Of a DNA stretch of 53,969 nt, positions 1-7,136 are shown in pieces. A program made the position numbers and the translations under genes. Where the stretch lies: assembly GCA_017461445.1 (NCBI GenBank), contig JAFTXW010000029.1, positions 1 to 53,969 of the forward strand, given 5' to 3'. Within the stretch, counting starts at the first letter, position 1. Each line of letters begins with the position of its first letter. The notes beneath the pieces are model-generated. The model was not told the DNA's origin and made no database searches. It saw nothing but the letters and a program-made list of their open reading frames with translations. Origin of the DNA: Oscillospiraceae bacterium (GTDB taxonomy: Bacteria; Bacillota; Clostridia; Oscillospirales; Oscillospiraceae).

Positions 1-72
1 ACCGCAGACGGCAGTAAGACAGAAGTGAGAGCACGCTTTCGGACAATGATGCAAGCAATATATCCAGAATGA
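1..72 (+). CDS. 3' end of an unidentified gene (partial)
   Basis: Frame 1 is open from the left edge to a TGA at 70-72, giving a 23-residue tail with mixed charged and hydrophobic residues ending in QAIYPE. A strong hairpin terminator follows 30 bases later, which fits the end of a plus-strand transcription unit. Too little protein is visible to name a family. It could also be a chance open frame, since 23 codons is not significant alone. Confidence 0.4.
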   Translation, partial: TADGSKTEVRARFRTMMQAIYPE

Positions 73-101
73 GATTGCTGCATTTTCACACATAAAACTA
101 A

Positions 102-150
102 GCGGCAGGGTGACCGAATGGTCGTCCTGCCGCATTATTGCTTTTTTCCC
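102..150 (+). terminator. intrinsic terminator, probably bidirectional
   Basis: A 14-bp stem (102-115 with 120-133, including two G-U pairs) closes a GAAT loop and is followed by a TTTTTT run at 142-147. It ends the partial gene at the left edge. On the minus strand the same hairpin is followed by a weaker T-rich stretch and lies downstream of the Rieske oxidoreductase gene. Confidence 0.8.
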
Positions 151-221
151 GCAGTGATGATTCCGCTTGCATCCCAAAGTGGTACCTCATATTATCATTC
201 CATGCTGATGCTTAATTATCG

Positions 222-1520
222 TCATGGTAAACCATTGGCCGCTGGATTATCAAGCAAATTCCCCTTCTCATTAAAGCGCGATCCGTGACACGGGCAATCC
301 CAAGAGTGCTCTATGGGATTCCATTTCAATGCGCATCCCATATGCGTACAGCGAGGCTTCGTTGGGGTTAGAAGATTCACCGTTGCCTCAAAAGCATTAT
401 TCAAAAGCTGTCCCCTCAGGATCGATCTTGAAGGCGAAAAAACCTGTGTCCAAGGATTCTCTCTTCCCTGCACCAAATCAACAAGGATCATTGCAGATAC
501 CATTGCGGAGGTCATGCCCCATTTATTGAAGCCGGTTGCCACATAAAGATCCGGTGTTCGTTTACTGTATTGTCCGATATATGGAATCCCATCCAGCGTC
601 ATACAATCCTGCGTCGCACACCGGCAAACCTCACGGGCACCTGGATAATAAATTCTTGTGAACCTTTCGAGTTCCGCCCAGCCGCCGCCCTTCTTTCCAG
701 TTCGATGACCTCCGCCACCAAGAAGGAGTAAATCACCATAGTTACGAAACGAAAGACCGTTTTCAGCAGCATCAAGGAACATACCGTCGACCTGCGCCGC
801 ATTTTCCAACGCCAATACATAAGAGCGCTGCTGGTACATCTTCAAGAAGTAGCTACCATGCTTATTAAGGATTGGGAAATGGGTGGCGATGATAATTTTA
901 GATACTGTGATTTTGCAATAGTCCGTGATTACAGTATGCTCTGAAAATTCACGTGCTGCGGTATGCTCATATATGCGTAAGTCCTTTGCGAGTCCGGCGG
1001 CCAGCTTCAGCGGATTAAACTGTGCCTGTTTGCGGAATCGAATTGCTCCTTCCACTGAGAACCGAAATTGAATGTTCTTTGTAAATTCTACAGGGATTCC
1101 CAGATGTGACAATGCAGCTATCTCAGCATTCAGATCATGATTTGACTCTTTGGAATAGATATAATTATCTTTCCACTCAAAATCACACGGGATTGATTGG
1201 CTTAATTGATAGTATGCCTGAATCGCTTCTTCATTTGCTTCATAGTATTTCCGTGCTTTCGCCGGTCCGAACATCCGTAAAATCTTTGCATAGATACAAC
1301 CATGCTGAGATGTGATTTTGGCAGTTGTATTTCGGGAAACACCACAACAAATTCGGTCCGCTTCAAGTAGTGCATAGTCAACACCTTCTCTGGCCAATCT
1401 GTGGGCACACAGGATGCCAGCCAAACCGCCACCAACGACGAGAACATCCGTTTTCAGATCTTGCTCTAATCGGCCGAAAGTTGGCATCTGCACATCATTT
1501 GTCCATACTGAATTATTCAT
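222..1520 (-). CDS. FAD-dependent oxidoreductase with C-terminal Rieske [2Fe-2S] domain
   Basis: Two-domain cytoplasmic redox protein of 432 residues. The N-terminal half is a DAO-type FAD-binding domain: a beta strand leads into GGGLAG at about residues 30-35, followed by an acidic residue ending the second strand (LLEAD). The C-terminus is a Rieske domain with the full C-x-H...C-x2-H ligand set (Cys391, His393, Cys409, His412) plus the two extra cysteines that form the usual disulfide. The chain stops soon after the domain, slightly short of many homologues. ATG at 1520 is preferred over the in-frame GTG at 1529 because GGTGA sits seven bases before it. The family is common in Firmicutes but its substrate is unknown; related proteins resemble glycine/D-amino acid oxidases. 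It is a single gene with hairpin terminators around it. Confidence 0.9.
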   Translation of the reverse strand: MNNSVWTNDVQMPTFGRLEQDLKTDVLVVGGGLAGILCAHRLAREGVDYALLEADRICCGVSRNTTAKITSQHGCIYAKILRMFGPAKARKYYEANEEAIQAYYQLSQSIPCDFEWKDNYIYSKESNHDLNAEIAALSHLGIPVEFTKNIQFRFSVEGAIRFRKQAQFNPLKLAAGLAKDLRIYEHTAAREFSEHTVITDYCKITVSKIIIATHFPILNKHGSYFLKMYQQRSYVLALENAAQVDGMFLDAAENGLSFRNYGDLLLLGGGGHRTGKKGGGWAELERFTRIYYPGAREVCRCATQDCMTLDGIPYIGQYSKRTPDLYVATGFNKWGMTSAMVSAMILVDLVQGRENPWTQVFSPSRSILRGQLLNNAFEATVNLLTPTKPRCTHMGCALKWNPIEHSWDCPCHGSRFNEKGNLLDNPAANGLP

Positions 1521-1604
1521 TTTTATCACCGAGTATAGTATCTGTTTATTATTTCAATCTATCACTTTAGTCACGATTCTTTCATAAAAACAAAATCTTT
1601 TGGC

Positions 1605-1632
1605 TTGCATTTTTATCAAAATCTGCTATAAT
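1605..1632 (+). promoter_or_regulatory. sigma-A type promoter of the gene-free repeat locus
   Basis: TTGCAT at 1605-1610 and TATAAT at 1627-1632 are separated by 16 bases. It is one of the best promoter matches in the window, yet no open reading frame of useful length lies downstream on the plus strand. The expected start point is near 1639, at the first base of a small AAGGA/TCCTT hairpin. Confidence 0.75.
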
Positions 1633-1811
1633 ACAGATAAGGAAACCACTCCTTGTAGTAAGATTTGCTGGTAGCTGGTTGATACGATTTTGATACTATA
1701 AATCGTGAGACTCCGTAGACTGTAGAGATTTATCCCCTGTTTTTCACGAAAAATCTGGCAGTTTATCACGCAAAATAACCATTGCAAATTTGTACTTAAG
1801 CGAGTGGGAAT

Positions 1812-2032
1812 AATTTAATTGTTGCGGCAAAATCCGTTTTCACTGAAGACGTATAGCTAACATTTTCTAGATAAGCCTTGAAGGATTCATCCTTTGAGGC
1901 TTATTTTTTGCGCATAGAGGCCGAAAACCTTGTAAAATACGTGAAATCTATCAATAATATTTTTGTTTTATCGTCATGGGCATTTTCCTGTCCAGCCAAA
2001 GAACTGAGCGAAAAATGGTTTGCCCCATGACA
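1812..2032 (+). repeat. tandem structured repeat, copy 1
   Basis: First copy of a ~219-bp unit. Shared blocks with copy 2, in order: GCAAAATC (1827), TAGCTAA, TCTAGATA, a hairpin, TTTTTTGCGCATA, CCGAAAACCTTGTAAAAT, AATCTATC, TTTTATC-TCATGG, GCCAA-GAAC, GCGAAA and ATGACA (2027-2032). The hairpin is a 15-bp stem (1871-1885 with 1890-1904) with two internal G-U pairs. TCATGGGCA at the start of the last third can pair with TGCCCCATGA at its end. Confidence 0.8.
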
Positions 2033-2250
2033 TTGAATTGTGCTTGCAAAATCTGTTTTCGCTGAAACTGATTAGCTAAATTTTTCTAGATAGACCTTGA
2101 AGGGTTCGCCCTTTGAGGTCTATTTTTTGCGCATACAGACCGAAAACCTTGTAAAATCAAGCAAATCTATCTATAAATTATGAGTTTTATCATCATGGTC
2201 AAATTGTGAGCTGCCAATGAACACTGCGAAACGCGGTTCATCCTATGACA
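2031..2250 (+). repeat. tandem structured repeat, copy 2
   Basis: Second copy, offset by 218-219 bases from copy 1. Its hairpin (2090-2104 with 2109-2123) has a UUCG loop. Relative to copy 1 it differs at three stem positions, each matched by a compensating change on the other arm (AAGCC/GGCTT becomes AGACC/GGTCT; GGA/TCC becomes GGG/CCC). The stem, the T-run and the GCGCATA that follows are otherwise kept. Confidence 0.8.
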
Positions 2251-2252
2251 AC

Positions 2253-2280
2253 AAAAAAGCGTTGCACTGCAACGCTTTTT
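2253..2280. terminator. bidirectional intrinsic terminator
   Basis: AAAAAAGCGTTGC and GCAACGCTTTTT form a stem with an ACT loop, flanked by A- and T-runs on both sides. It lies between the plus-strand repeat locus and the minus-strand PepSY gene and can end both. Confidence 0.85.
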
Positions 2281-2344
2281 CTTTACAAATATGCTTTTGA
2301 GTAAATTTCTGTCCATCAAGATTATAGAGGTATCCGAATCGTAA

Positions 2345-2740
2345 TCAATCGTCTTTACTGTAGGACAAGATTTCTCCTGTATCTGCATGGATCTCGTAAT
2401 CATACTCCCACTTCCCATGGTGGAATTCCACATCGTACTGGGGGATTCCGTGCTCGATCTCATATTCCGTGTGCAGCAGCGTTACCTGATCAGCAGTAAA
2501 CCCTGCATGCTTCAGAGCTATATTTTGTGCTTCTTCCAAAGTCAACACAGGATTTGTATGGTTTCCGGGAACTGTCGCTGTGGTTGTCTCGACCGCCTCC
2601 TTTATCGAATTGCCAGCGGCCTCTACTCCTTGCGCCACTCCCCTACCTGCAGATTCCACTGTTCTTGCCATCTGACATCCGGTCATTGCAGGAGCTGCCA
2701 GAATTGTAACCAATAAGAGACTAAATAAACGTGTTTTCAT
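2345..2740 (-). CDS. PepSY-domain lipoprotein
   Basis: A 131-residue predicted lipoprotein. The first ~20 residues are a signal peptide ending in AMTGC (lipobox cysteine at residue 21). A low-complexity linker rich in Ala, Glu and Thr follows. The C-terminal ~65 residues have the PepSY pattern: LTLEEAQNIALKHAGF, then alternating strands (YDVEFHHGKWEYDYEI) and a closing DTGEILSY turn. PepSY domains often act in protease inhibition or as cell-surface ligand-binding modules; the function here is unknown. The start at 2740 is supported by AAAGGAGA spaced seven to eight bases; a longer frame upstream lacks such a site. It appears monocistronic. Confidence 0.85.
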   Translation of the reverse strand: MKTRLFSLLLVTILAAPAMTGCQMARTVESAGRGVAQGVEAAGNSIKEAVETTTATVPGNHTNPVLTLEEAQNIALKHAGFTADQVTLLHTEYEIEHGIPQYDVEFHHGKWEYDYEIHADTGEILSYSKDD

Positions 2741-2885
2741 AGAAAATCTCCTTTCATCCAGGAATAGCTTATGACATATTATCAGAAAAATACGCACTAT
2801 TTGAAGGAAGCCACATGGTCACCCGGATGGTAAAATACAATCCGTTGGGCATACTAACCCTATCTTATAAAAGGGAGCCATTTCT

Positions 2886-3320
2886 ATGATTGAACAGGAT
2901 ACCATTAAACTGCTTCGAGAATGCGATGCCGGTATCAAGATGGGTATTGCCTCCATTGACGATGTTCTGGATCATGTAACAAGTGAGAACTTCTGCAAAA
3001 AACTCACTGATTGCAAGGAAGAACATGAACAGTTACAAGGTGAGATTCAAAAGCTGCTTGACAAGTACCAGGACGACGGCAAAAATCCCAACCCAATTGC
3101 CAAGGGCATGTCCTGGATGAAGACCAATATGAAACTGGGCATGGAAGAATCTGACGCTACCATCGCTGATCTGATGACCGACGGCTGCAACATGGGTGTT
3201 AAATCTCTGAACAAATATTTGAATCAGTATAAAGCAGCCGATGAGACTTCCAAAGACATTACCAAAAGGCTGATTAAACTGGAAGAGCAACTGGCCATTG
3301 ATATTCGCCAATTTTTATAA
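2886..3320 (+). CDS. uncharacterised cytoplasmic helical protein
   Basis: A 144-residue, highly charged, helix-rich protein with no signal peptide or membrane segment. It carries several heptad-like stretches (residues ~30-65 and 105-140), so a helical bundle is likely. It resembles the ferritin-like helical proteins annotated as DUF2383/PA2169-type in other bacteria, but conserved metal ligands are not evident and I treat that as a guess. The start is preceded by AAAGGGAGCC. It is divergent from the PepSY gene and is followed after 122 bases by a DUF421 gene on the same strand. Confidence 0.7.
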   Translation: MIEQDTIKLLRECDAGIKMGIASIDDVLDHVTSENFCKKLTDCKEEHEQLQGEIQKLLDKYQDDGKNPNPIAKGMSWMKTNMKLGMEESDATIADLMTDGCNMGVKSLNKYLNQYKAADETSKDITKRLIKLEEQLAIDIRQFL

Positions 3321-3380
3321 TCTGTCATACGGATTATATGCCATAGCAATCTGATTTAGGAAATTGAGAAAGCCCGGCTC

Positions 3381-3395
3381 TTGTTCCAGGAACAA
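3381..3395. promoter_or_regulatory. short palindrome upstream of the DUF421 gene
   Basis: TTGTTCC and GGAACAA form a perfect 7-bp inverted repeat around a single A, about 50 bases before the DUF421 start codon. It may be an operator for a dimeric regulator; there is no further evidence. Confidence 0.35.
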
Positions 3396-3442
3396 CACAC
3401 ACATGGTTTGAGAGAAAAGCTTCCCAGGAAAGGAAATAGACT

Positions 3443-4123
3443 ATGGACTTTCTGTCTTTGTGCATCACAGCACTTGGCTCCTTTGGAGCACTGTTTATCA
3501 TCGCAAAGTTTATTGGACACAAGCAGATTGCACAGCTGGATTTTTTCGACTATATTACAGGAATTACCATCGGGTCCATCGCCGCCGAGATGGCCACAGA
3601 ACTTGAAGAACCCTGGAAGCCGCTGACTGCTATGGTCATCTACGGCGGTATTTCGTGGCTCTTAAGTGTCTTGTCCAACAAATTTCCCAGAATGCGAAAA
3701 TATCTCAATGGCACACCTACCATTCTGATGGATCACGGCAAGCTGTACCGGGAGAATTTCAAAAAGGCGAAGCTTGATTTGAGTGAATTTATGGTCATGT
3801 GCAGACAGCAGGGATATTTCGACCTGACCAGCATTCAGACAGCTGTGTATGAGTATACCGGCAAGCTGACGATCCTTCCGGTTACAGATCAGCGTCCCGT
3901 TACGCCAAAGGATATGAATCTGGCACCTGAGCAGGAGCTTCTGTTCACAGAGCTGATCATGGATGGCCGCATTTTGGAGGGTAATCTCAAACGCATGGGC
4001 CTGGATAGACAGTGGCTTGACAAGCAGATGAAGCAAAATCAAGTCCACTCCCCGGAGGAGGTTTTCCTGGCTGTGTGTGACCGGAATCTGAAATTTGTGG
4101 TGTATAAAAACAGCGATGAATAG
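3443..4123 (+). CDS. DUF421 (YetF/YrbG-like) membrane protein
   Basis: A 226-residue membrane protein of the DUF421 family. Three hydrophobic segments occupy about residues 3-22, 35-52 and 60-80, with the family hallmark around residues 32-50 (QLDFFDYITGITIGSIAAE). A soluble C-terminal domain contains the NGTPTILMDHGKL strand block, then the LDLSEFMVMCRQQGYFDL and VYEYTGKLTILP blocks. Family members are linked to envelope and spore physiology in bacilli, with unknown biochemical activity. The start has AGGAAAGG upstream. A strong terminator follows directly after the stop codon. Confidence 0.9.
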   Translation: MDFLSLCITALGSFGALFIIAKFIGHKQIAQLDFFDYITGITIGSIAAEMATELEEPWKPLTAMVIYGGISWLLSVLSNKFPRMRKYLNGTPTILMDHGKLYRENFKKAKLDLSEFMVMCRQQGYFDLTSIQTAVYEYTGKLTILPVTDQRPVTPKDMNLAPEQELLFTELIMDGRILEGNLKRMGLDRQWLDKQMKQNQVHSPEEVFLAVCDRNLKFVVYKNSDE

Positions 4124-4128
4124 TTATC

Positions 4129-4155
4129 GGACACCGTTCCTCCAGAACGGTGTCC
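4129..4155 (+). terminator. intrinsic terminator after DUF421 gene
   Basis: GGACACCGTTC and GAACGGTGTCC form an 11-bp stem with a five-base loop, followed by a short T-rich tail. It lies between convergent units. Confidence 0.7.
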
Positions 4156-4237
4156 TGTTCTTTGCCAGCGTTTTTTTCAACGCACTCTTTTTTACCGGCT
4201 CGTGTTCTCCCCTAATTTTTTCTGATTGGTCACGGCG

Positions 4238-4735
4238 TCAGTTGCTGGATACCGTCACACTGACACCGGAATTGGATTCCGTCACGCAGTCGATGGTAAG
4301 GACCACAGCCAGAGCAACGATCTCATCCGCCGGGTTTGCGATATTCAGCTCGTAGCTGTCGCCCCAGGTCATCCATTCCTTGCGGATGGTCACGATGGGA
4401 CGGCCTGCTTTTGTAATCTCATAATCATGGGCCATAAAGCTGCCATTGATCTCCCAGCCAAGACCGCTGATGCTGTATTTGGGGAAGAAGAAAGTAAATT
4501 CCTTCTTGATCTCCGCCACCTGCCGGTCACCGCAGAAGACATAGTATCTGGGCATCCAGCTCCAGACCTCCTGCTTGATGAAGGCAACTTCCCTTCCCGT
4601 CATATCGTAGACATGAAGCTTTTTGCCCCAGCTGAAGACCTCACCCTCCACCACATACTTATCTCTGCCGGACGCGTCTTTAACAGTGAACTTGTCGCCC
4701 CAGGAAAACACCTTTTCTTTTATGTACAGCTTCAT
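4238..4735 (-). CDS. LURP-one-related / scramblase-fold protein
   Basis: A 165-residue protein of the LURP-one-related family, which has a tubby-like beta-barrel with a central helix. The sequence is made of repeated amphipathic strands of the type KVFSWGDKFTVKD...GEVFSWGKKLHVYD...EVWSWMPRYYVF, typical of this fold. The function in bacteria is not established; the fold is shared with phospholipid scramblases and with AIM24, whose homologue lies just upstream. The last gene of a five-gene minus-strand cluster, with an excellent AAGGAGGGG ribosome site eight bases from the start. The tail (VTVSSN) is short and polar. Confidence 0.85.
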   Translation of the reverse strand: MKLYIKEKVFSWGDKFTVKDASGRDKYVVEGEVFSWGKKLHVYDMTGREVAFIKQEVWSWMPRYYVFCGDRQVAEIKKEFTFFFPKYSISGLGWEINGSFMAHDYEITKAGRPIVTIRKEWMTWGDSYELNIANPADEIVALAVVLTIDCVTESNSGVSVTVSSN

Positions 4736-4747
4736 AAACTCCCCTCC

Positions 4748-4912
4748 TTATTGGATTCCAAAACCCGAGAACCCCTTTTCGATTGCAAACGCGAACATTT
4801 CTTCATGGGTAGGGTACTGCAATTCTTCAAAGCCATCCGCTTTCCGGAAGGAGATCACCCGGTTCTCCCAGTCCACCCAGATGGAATTGACTTTCTCTTC
4901 TTGTGCTTCCAT
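4748..4912 (-). CDS. small acidic protein of unknown function
   Basis: A 54-residue protein lying between the AIM24-like and LURP-one-like genes. It begins five bases after the upstream TGA (4917-4919), so translation is probably coupled; no independent ribosome site is visible. The sequence contains IWVDWENRVISFRK, compatible with a short beta hairpin, and an acidic helix, with no transmembrane segment. A longer in-frame reading up to 4996 overlaps the AIM24 gene and is unlikely. I do not recognise a family. Confidence 0.6.
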   Translation of the reverse strand: MEAQEEKVNSIWVDWENRVISFRKADGFEELQYPTHEEMFAFAIEKGFSGFGIQ

Positions 4913-4916
4913 GGCA

Positions 4917-5615
4917 TCAATTACTGTTGCCGGTAGGAATGTAGGGACGGATGGCGTTTGCCACATTGTAAATCGGCATGGTCTGCAGCCAGACACGGCC
5001 GGGGCCGGTCAAAACGGTATTGAAGATCCCTTCCCCGCCGAAGAGCACATTCTTCATACCGGGCACCTGCTGGATATCCATCTGGACACCGGGCGTAAAG
5101 CCCGCCACATTGCCGGTATCCACCACGATTTTTTGCCCGGGCTTCAGCTCATACTCAATAAGCTCGCCGTCGATCTCCACGAAGGCTGTACCGCTGCCGG
5201 AAAGCCGCTGCATGATGAAGCCCTCACCGCCGAAGAAACCGGCTCCCAGCTTTCTGTTGAAATGAACGGACAGCTCCACCCCGGCCTCCGCCGCCAGGAA
5301 CGCGCTTTTCTGCAGGATCATCTCCTGACCGGGGCCAATGGTGATGGGCTTGATCTGCCCCGGGAAGCTGGAGCCGAAGGCAATCATACCGGCACCGCCT
5401 CTGGCGGTATAGTGGTTCTGGAACATACTTTCCCCGGAGAACGCCTTGGAAAACATCCGTCCCAAACCGCCGCCATGGGTCTCCATCTGCATATTTGGGC
5501 TCATCCAAACCATAGAGCCCTTTTCGGTGATCATCCTTTCACCGTTTTCCAGATTGCAAATGACAACGGGAAAGCTCCCGCCCTTGATTTCATACTTCAT
5601 AAATCTTTCCTCCAA
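4917..5615 (-). CDS. AIM24 / TIGR00266 family protein
   Basis: A 232-residue protein of the TIGR00266/AIM24 family, full length for the group. The recognisable landmarks are a start resembling MKYEIKGGSFPVVICNLENGE, then MVWMSPNMQMET, FSGESMFQNHYTA, ITIGPGQEMILQKSAFLA, the GFFGGEGFIMQRLSGSG segment and a closing GPGRVWLQTMP. The fold is a double-stranded beta helix. The yeast member affects mitochondrial membrane organisation; the bacterial role is unknown. The start (MEERFMKYE at 5615) is preceded by TTGGAGGAAAGATTT, which could also serve the second ATG at residue 6. Middle gene of the cluster with the small membrane protein upstream. Confidence 0.9.
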   Translation of the reverse strand: MEERFMKYEIKGGSFPVVICNLENGERMITEKGSMVWMSPNMQMETHGGGLGRMFSKAFSGESMFQNHYTARGGAGMIAFGSSFPGQIKPITIGPGQEMILQKSAFLAAEAGVELSVHFNRKLGAGFFGGEGFIMQRLSGSGTAFVEIDGELIEYELKPGQKIVVDTGNVAGFTPGVQMDIQQVPGMKNVLFGGEGIFNTVLTGPGRVWLQTMPIYNVANAIRPYIPTGNSN

Positions 5616-5628
5616 ACTTCATTTTTTC

Positions 5629-5853
5629 TTATACGCAGGCCTTCAGAATGCCCACTGCGATGGTAATTACCGCAACAGGAACGATCAAGGCAATACCGCC
5701 AACAAAGACAAGGCATACGATCAGCACCGGCAGTGCAATCGCCATCAGGATGCTGGCCACGACCTTTGCCGCGCCCCAGGTCAGCTTGAAAGCAAGCCCA
5801 ACGGCCTTTACCAGCAGCCAGACAAATATAATTACGGTTAATAGTTCAAACAT
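5629..5853 (-). CDS. small two-helix membrane protein
   Basis: A 74-residue, very hydrophobic protein with two long membrane segments (about residues 4-28 and 33-68, the second perhaps splitting in two). It has one conserved-looking amphipathic stretch (KLTWGAAKVVASIL) and no charged motifs. A good ribosome site (AAAGGAAAAAG) is present. It sits between the DUF2500-like and AIM24-like genes with 13- to 15-base gaps, so it belongs to the same operon. Unknown function. Confidence 0.7.
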   Translation of the reverse strand: MFELLTVIIFVWLLVKAVGLAFKLTWGAAKVVASILMAIALPVLIVCLVFVGGIALIVPVAVITIAVGILKACV

Positions 5854-5868
5854 TTCTTTTTCCTTTCT

Positions 5869-6273
5869 TTATGTACGTTCAAAACCCAGGTATCTTGTAC
5901 CCTGGAAACTGAGATTCCCGTGGTCCCCTTCCACCAGCAAACCGAATTCCTGTCCGGATACATGCAGCTCCATCCTGTCGCCGCTTTCTACCTGAAATGT
6001 TACATAGTAGGTGGTGGAAGTGTGGTGGTGATGGTGTCCGTTTGCGCCACCGTGACGATGTCGGGACACGTTGGTCCGTTTCGCTACAATGGCAGCAGGG
6101 ACTGTCAGCTTTGGGGAATGGTTATTTTTATTCCATTCACTGAGCCCCTTCACTAGGATCACAATAAAGGTGCCGGTCACCAGCAGGAACAAAATGGTAA
6201 ACATGATCCCAAACAAGTCAAATCCACCGAAGACTCCCATGCCGCCAAAGCCGGAATCCATATAGTAATTCAT
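5869..6273 (-). CDS. DUF2500-like membrane-anchored protein
   Basis: A 134-residue protein with one transmembrane helix (about residues 18-42), followed by the pattern SPKLTVPAAIVAKRTNVSRHR and a beta-rich C-terminal domain (TYYVTFQVESGDRMELHVSGQEFGLLVEGDHGNLSFQGTR is split over several strands). This is the DUF2500 signature, known from E. coli YhhM. A His-rich linker (GANGHHHHH) could bind metal but may be a simple spacer. First gene of the five-gene cluster; AAGGGAGATAGG precedes the start. Confidence 0.85.
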   Translation of the reverse strand: MNYYMDSGFGGMGVFGGFDLFGIMFTILFLLVTGTFIVILVKGLSEWNKNNHSPKLTVPAAIVAKRTNVSRHRHGGANGHHHHHTSTTYYVTFQVESGDRMELHVSGQEFGLLVEGDHGNLSFQGTRYLGFERT

Positions 6274-6302
6274 ATCCTATCTCCCTTCTTATGAAGCAGA
6301 AA

Positions 6303-6326
6303 GGACCTCACATCACTGTGAGGTCC
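6303..6326. terminator. hairpin between minus-strand genes
   Basis: GGACCTCACA and TGTGAGGTCC form a perfect 10-bp stem with a four-base loop. The T-run after it is weak on either strand, so it may be a terminator or processing site separating the upstream 251-aa gene from the DUF2500 cluster. Confidence 0.55.
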
Positions 6327-6366
6327 CATGATAATAACTGATCACATTATCGTGAACCAGACAGTG

Positions 6367-7122
6367 TTATTTCAAACCAATAACGTATATGACCAAAGCC
6401 ATGATAGGCAGAATGGTCCATCCAATGTATCGTCCCGCCAGCTCCCAGTCTGAAGGCTCAGCGCGGTCAACATCACGAATCTGGAAGGCCAAATTCCAGC
6501 GAAACAGCTCATCAGCAAATAAGATGGATACAGCAGTTGCAGCCGAAAGAAATAAGCCAAGGAACCATGCTGTCCATTCTCCCTTACTGGTCAGCTGGGG
6601 ACCAGCCATTAAATGTAAGATTGTGGATGCGGAGGGGGCCATGTGGTCTACAACATTGCCTTCACTGTCCACTACTGTTCCGTCACTCATGACAGCAGTA
6701 ATGGACAAGCTCTCGAAGCCGCCGTCCTCATCAAAAAGTATCAGATCTTCGCCAGACCTGAATACACCTCCGCGGAAGAATATATCTTTTCCCTCGCGGA
6801 TCTCCACACCGACCATAAATTCTTTGTCATCTGGGACAGCAGTGGGGTCTTCTTCGGCAGTGAACGGACCATAAAATTTATCTCCGTAAGTGAATGTTAC
6901 GGTCTTATCCGCAGTAACCGTAAAGGCGGCTTGTTCTCCCTGGATGACTCCAGAATAAACGGTGTTTCCGTTATCATTGCTGGGACACAGAATACTTCCC
7001 ATGTATTCAAATCCCACCCGCGAGGAGGTGATGAAATAGATTACAGTAAAAATCACCAGCATGGCAATCAGCAGAAGCAAAATGCCCTTTTGATAACGAT
7101 CCAAGTTTTTTATTCGTTCCAT
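6367..7122 (-). CDS. uncharacterised protein with N- and C-terminal membrane segments
   Basis: A 251-residue protein. One membrane helix lies near residues 13-33, a soluble extracytoplasmic domain of ~130 residues follows (beta-rich, repeated acidic turns), then two more membrane helices near 188-207 and 229-248. This leaves a loop domain likely outside the cell. ATG at 7122 is chosen because AAGGTGAG lies five to eight bases upstream; a TTG at 7143 gives seven more residues but has no site. The stop of the 49-codon gene upstream (7137) is 14 bases away, so the two genes are cotranscribed. No family recognised. Confidence 0.7.
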   Translation of the reverse strand: MERIKNLDRYQKGILLLLIAMLVIFTVIYFITSSRVGFEYMGSILCPSNDNGNTVYSGVIQGEQAAFTVTADKTVTFTYGDKFYGPFTAEEDPTAVPDDKEFMVGVEIREGKDIFFRGGVFRSGEDLILFDEDGGFESLSITAVMSDGTVVDSEGNVVDHMAPSASTILHLMAGPQLTSKGEWTAWFLGLFLSAATAVSILFADELFRWNLAFQIRDVDRAEPSDWELAGRYIGWTILPIMALVIYVIGLK

Positions 7123-7136
7123 AATCTCACCTTCTG

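Larger units (their letters stand above)
1639..2250 (+). ncRNA. candidate structured non-coding RNA locus
   Basis: There is no coding potential, but there is a strong promoter just upstream, local helices and a bidirectional terminator at the end. The first ~120 bases can form hairpins AAGGA/TCCTT (1639-1654) and ACGATTT/AAATCGT (1684-1706), enclosed by AGATTT/AAATCT (1661-1666 with 1751-1756). Then come two tandem copies of a ~219-bp unit, each with a covarying hairpin ending in six T residues. The transcript may therefore be one long RNA, or a set of short RNAs ending at 1909, 2128 or 2280. I could not match it to a known RNA family from memory; raiA-type or other large clostridial RNAs are possibilities only. 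Confidence 0.55.

Noticed and set aside
1605-2280. CRISPR array or attC-type element
   Set aside because: Only two copies, ~219 bases long, with no short direct repeats and spacers, and no cas or integrase gene nearby.
4748-4996. 82-codon version of the 54-residue gene
   Set aside because: The extra residues overlap the AIM24 gene's end and have random composition; coupling to the ATG at 4912 is simpler.
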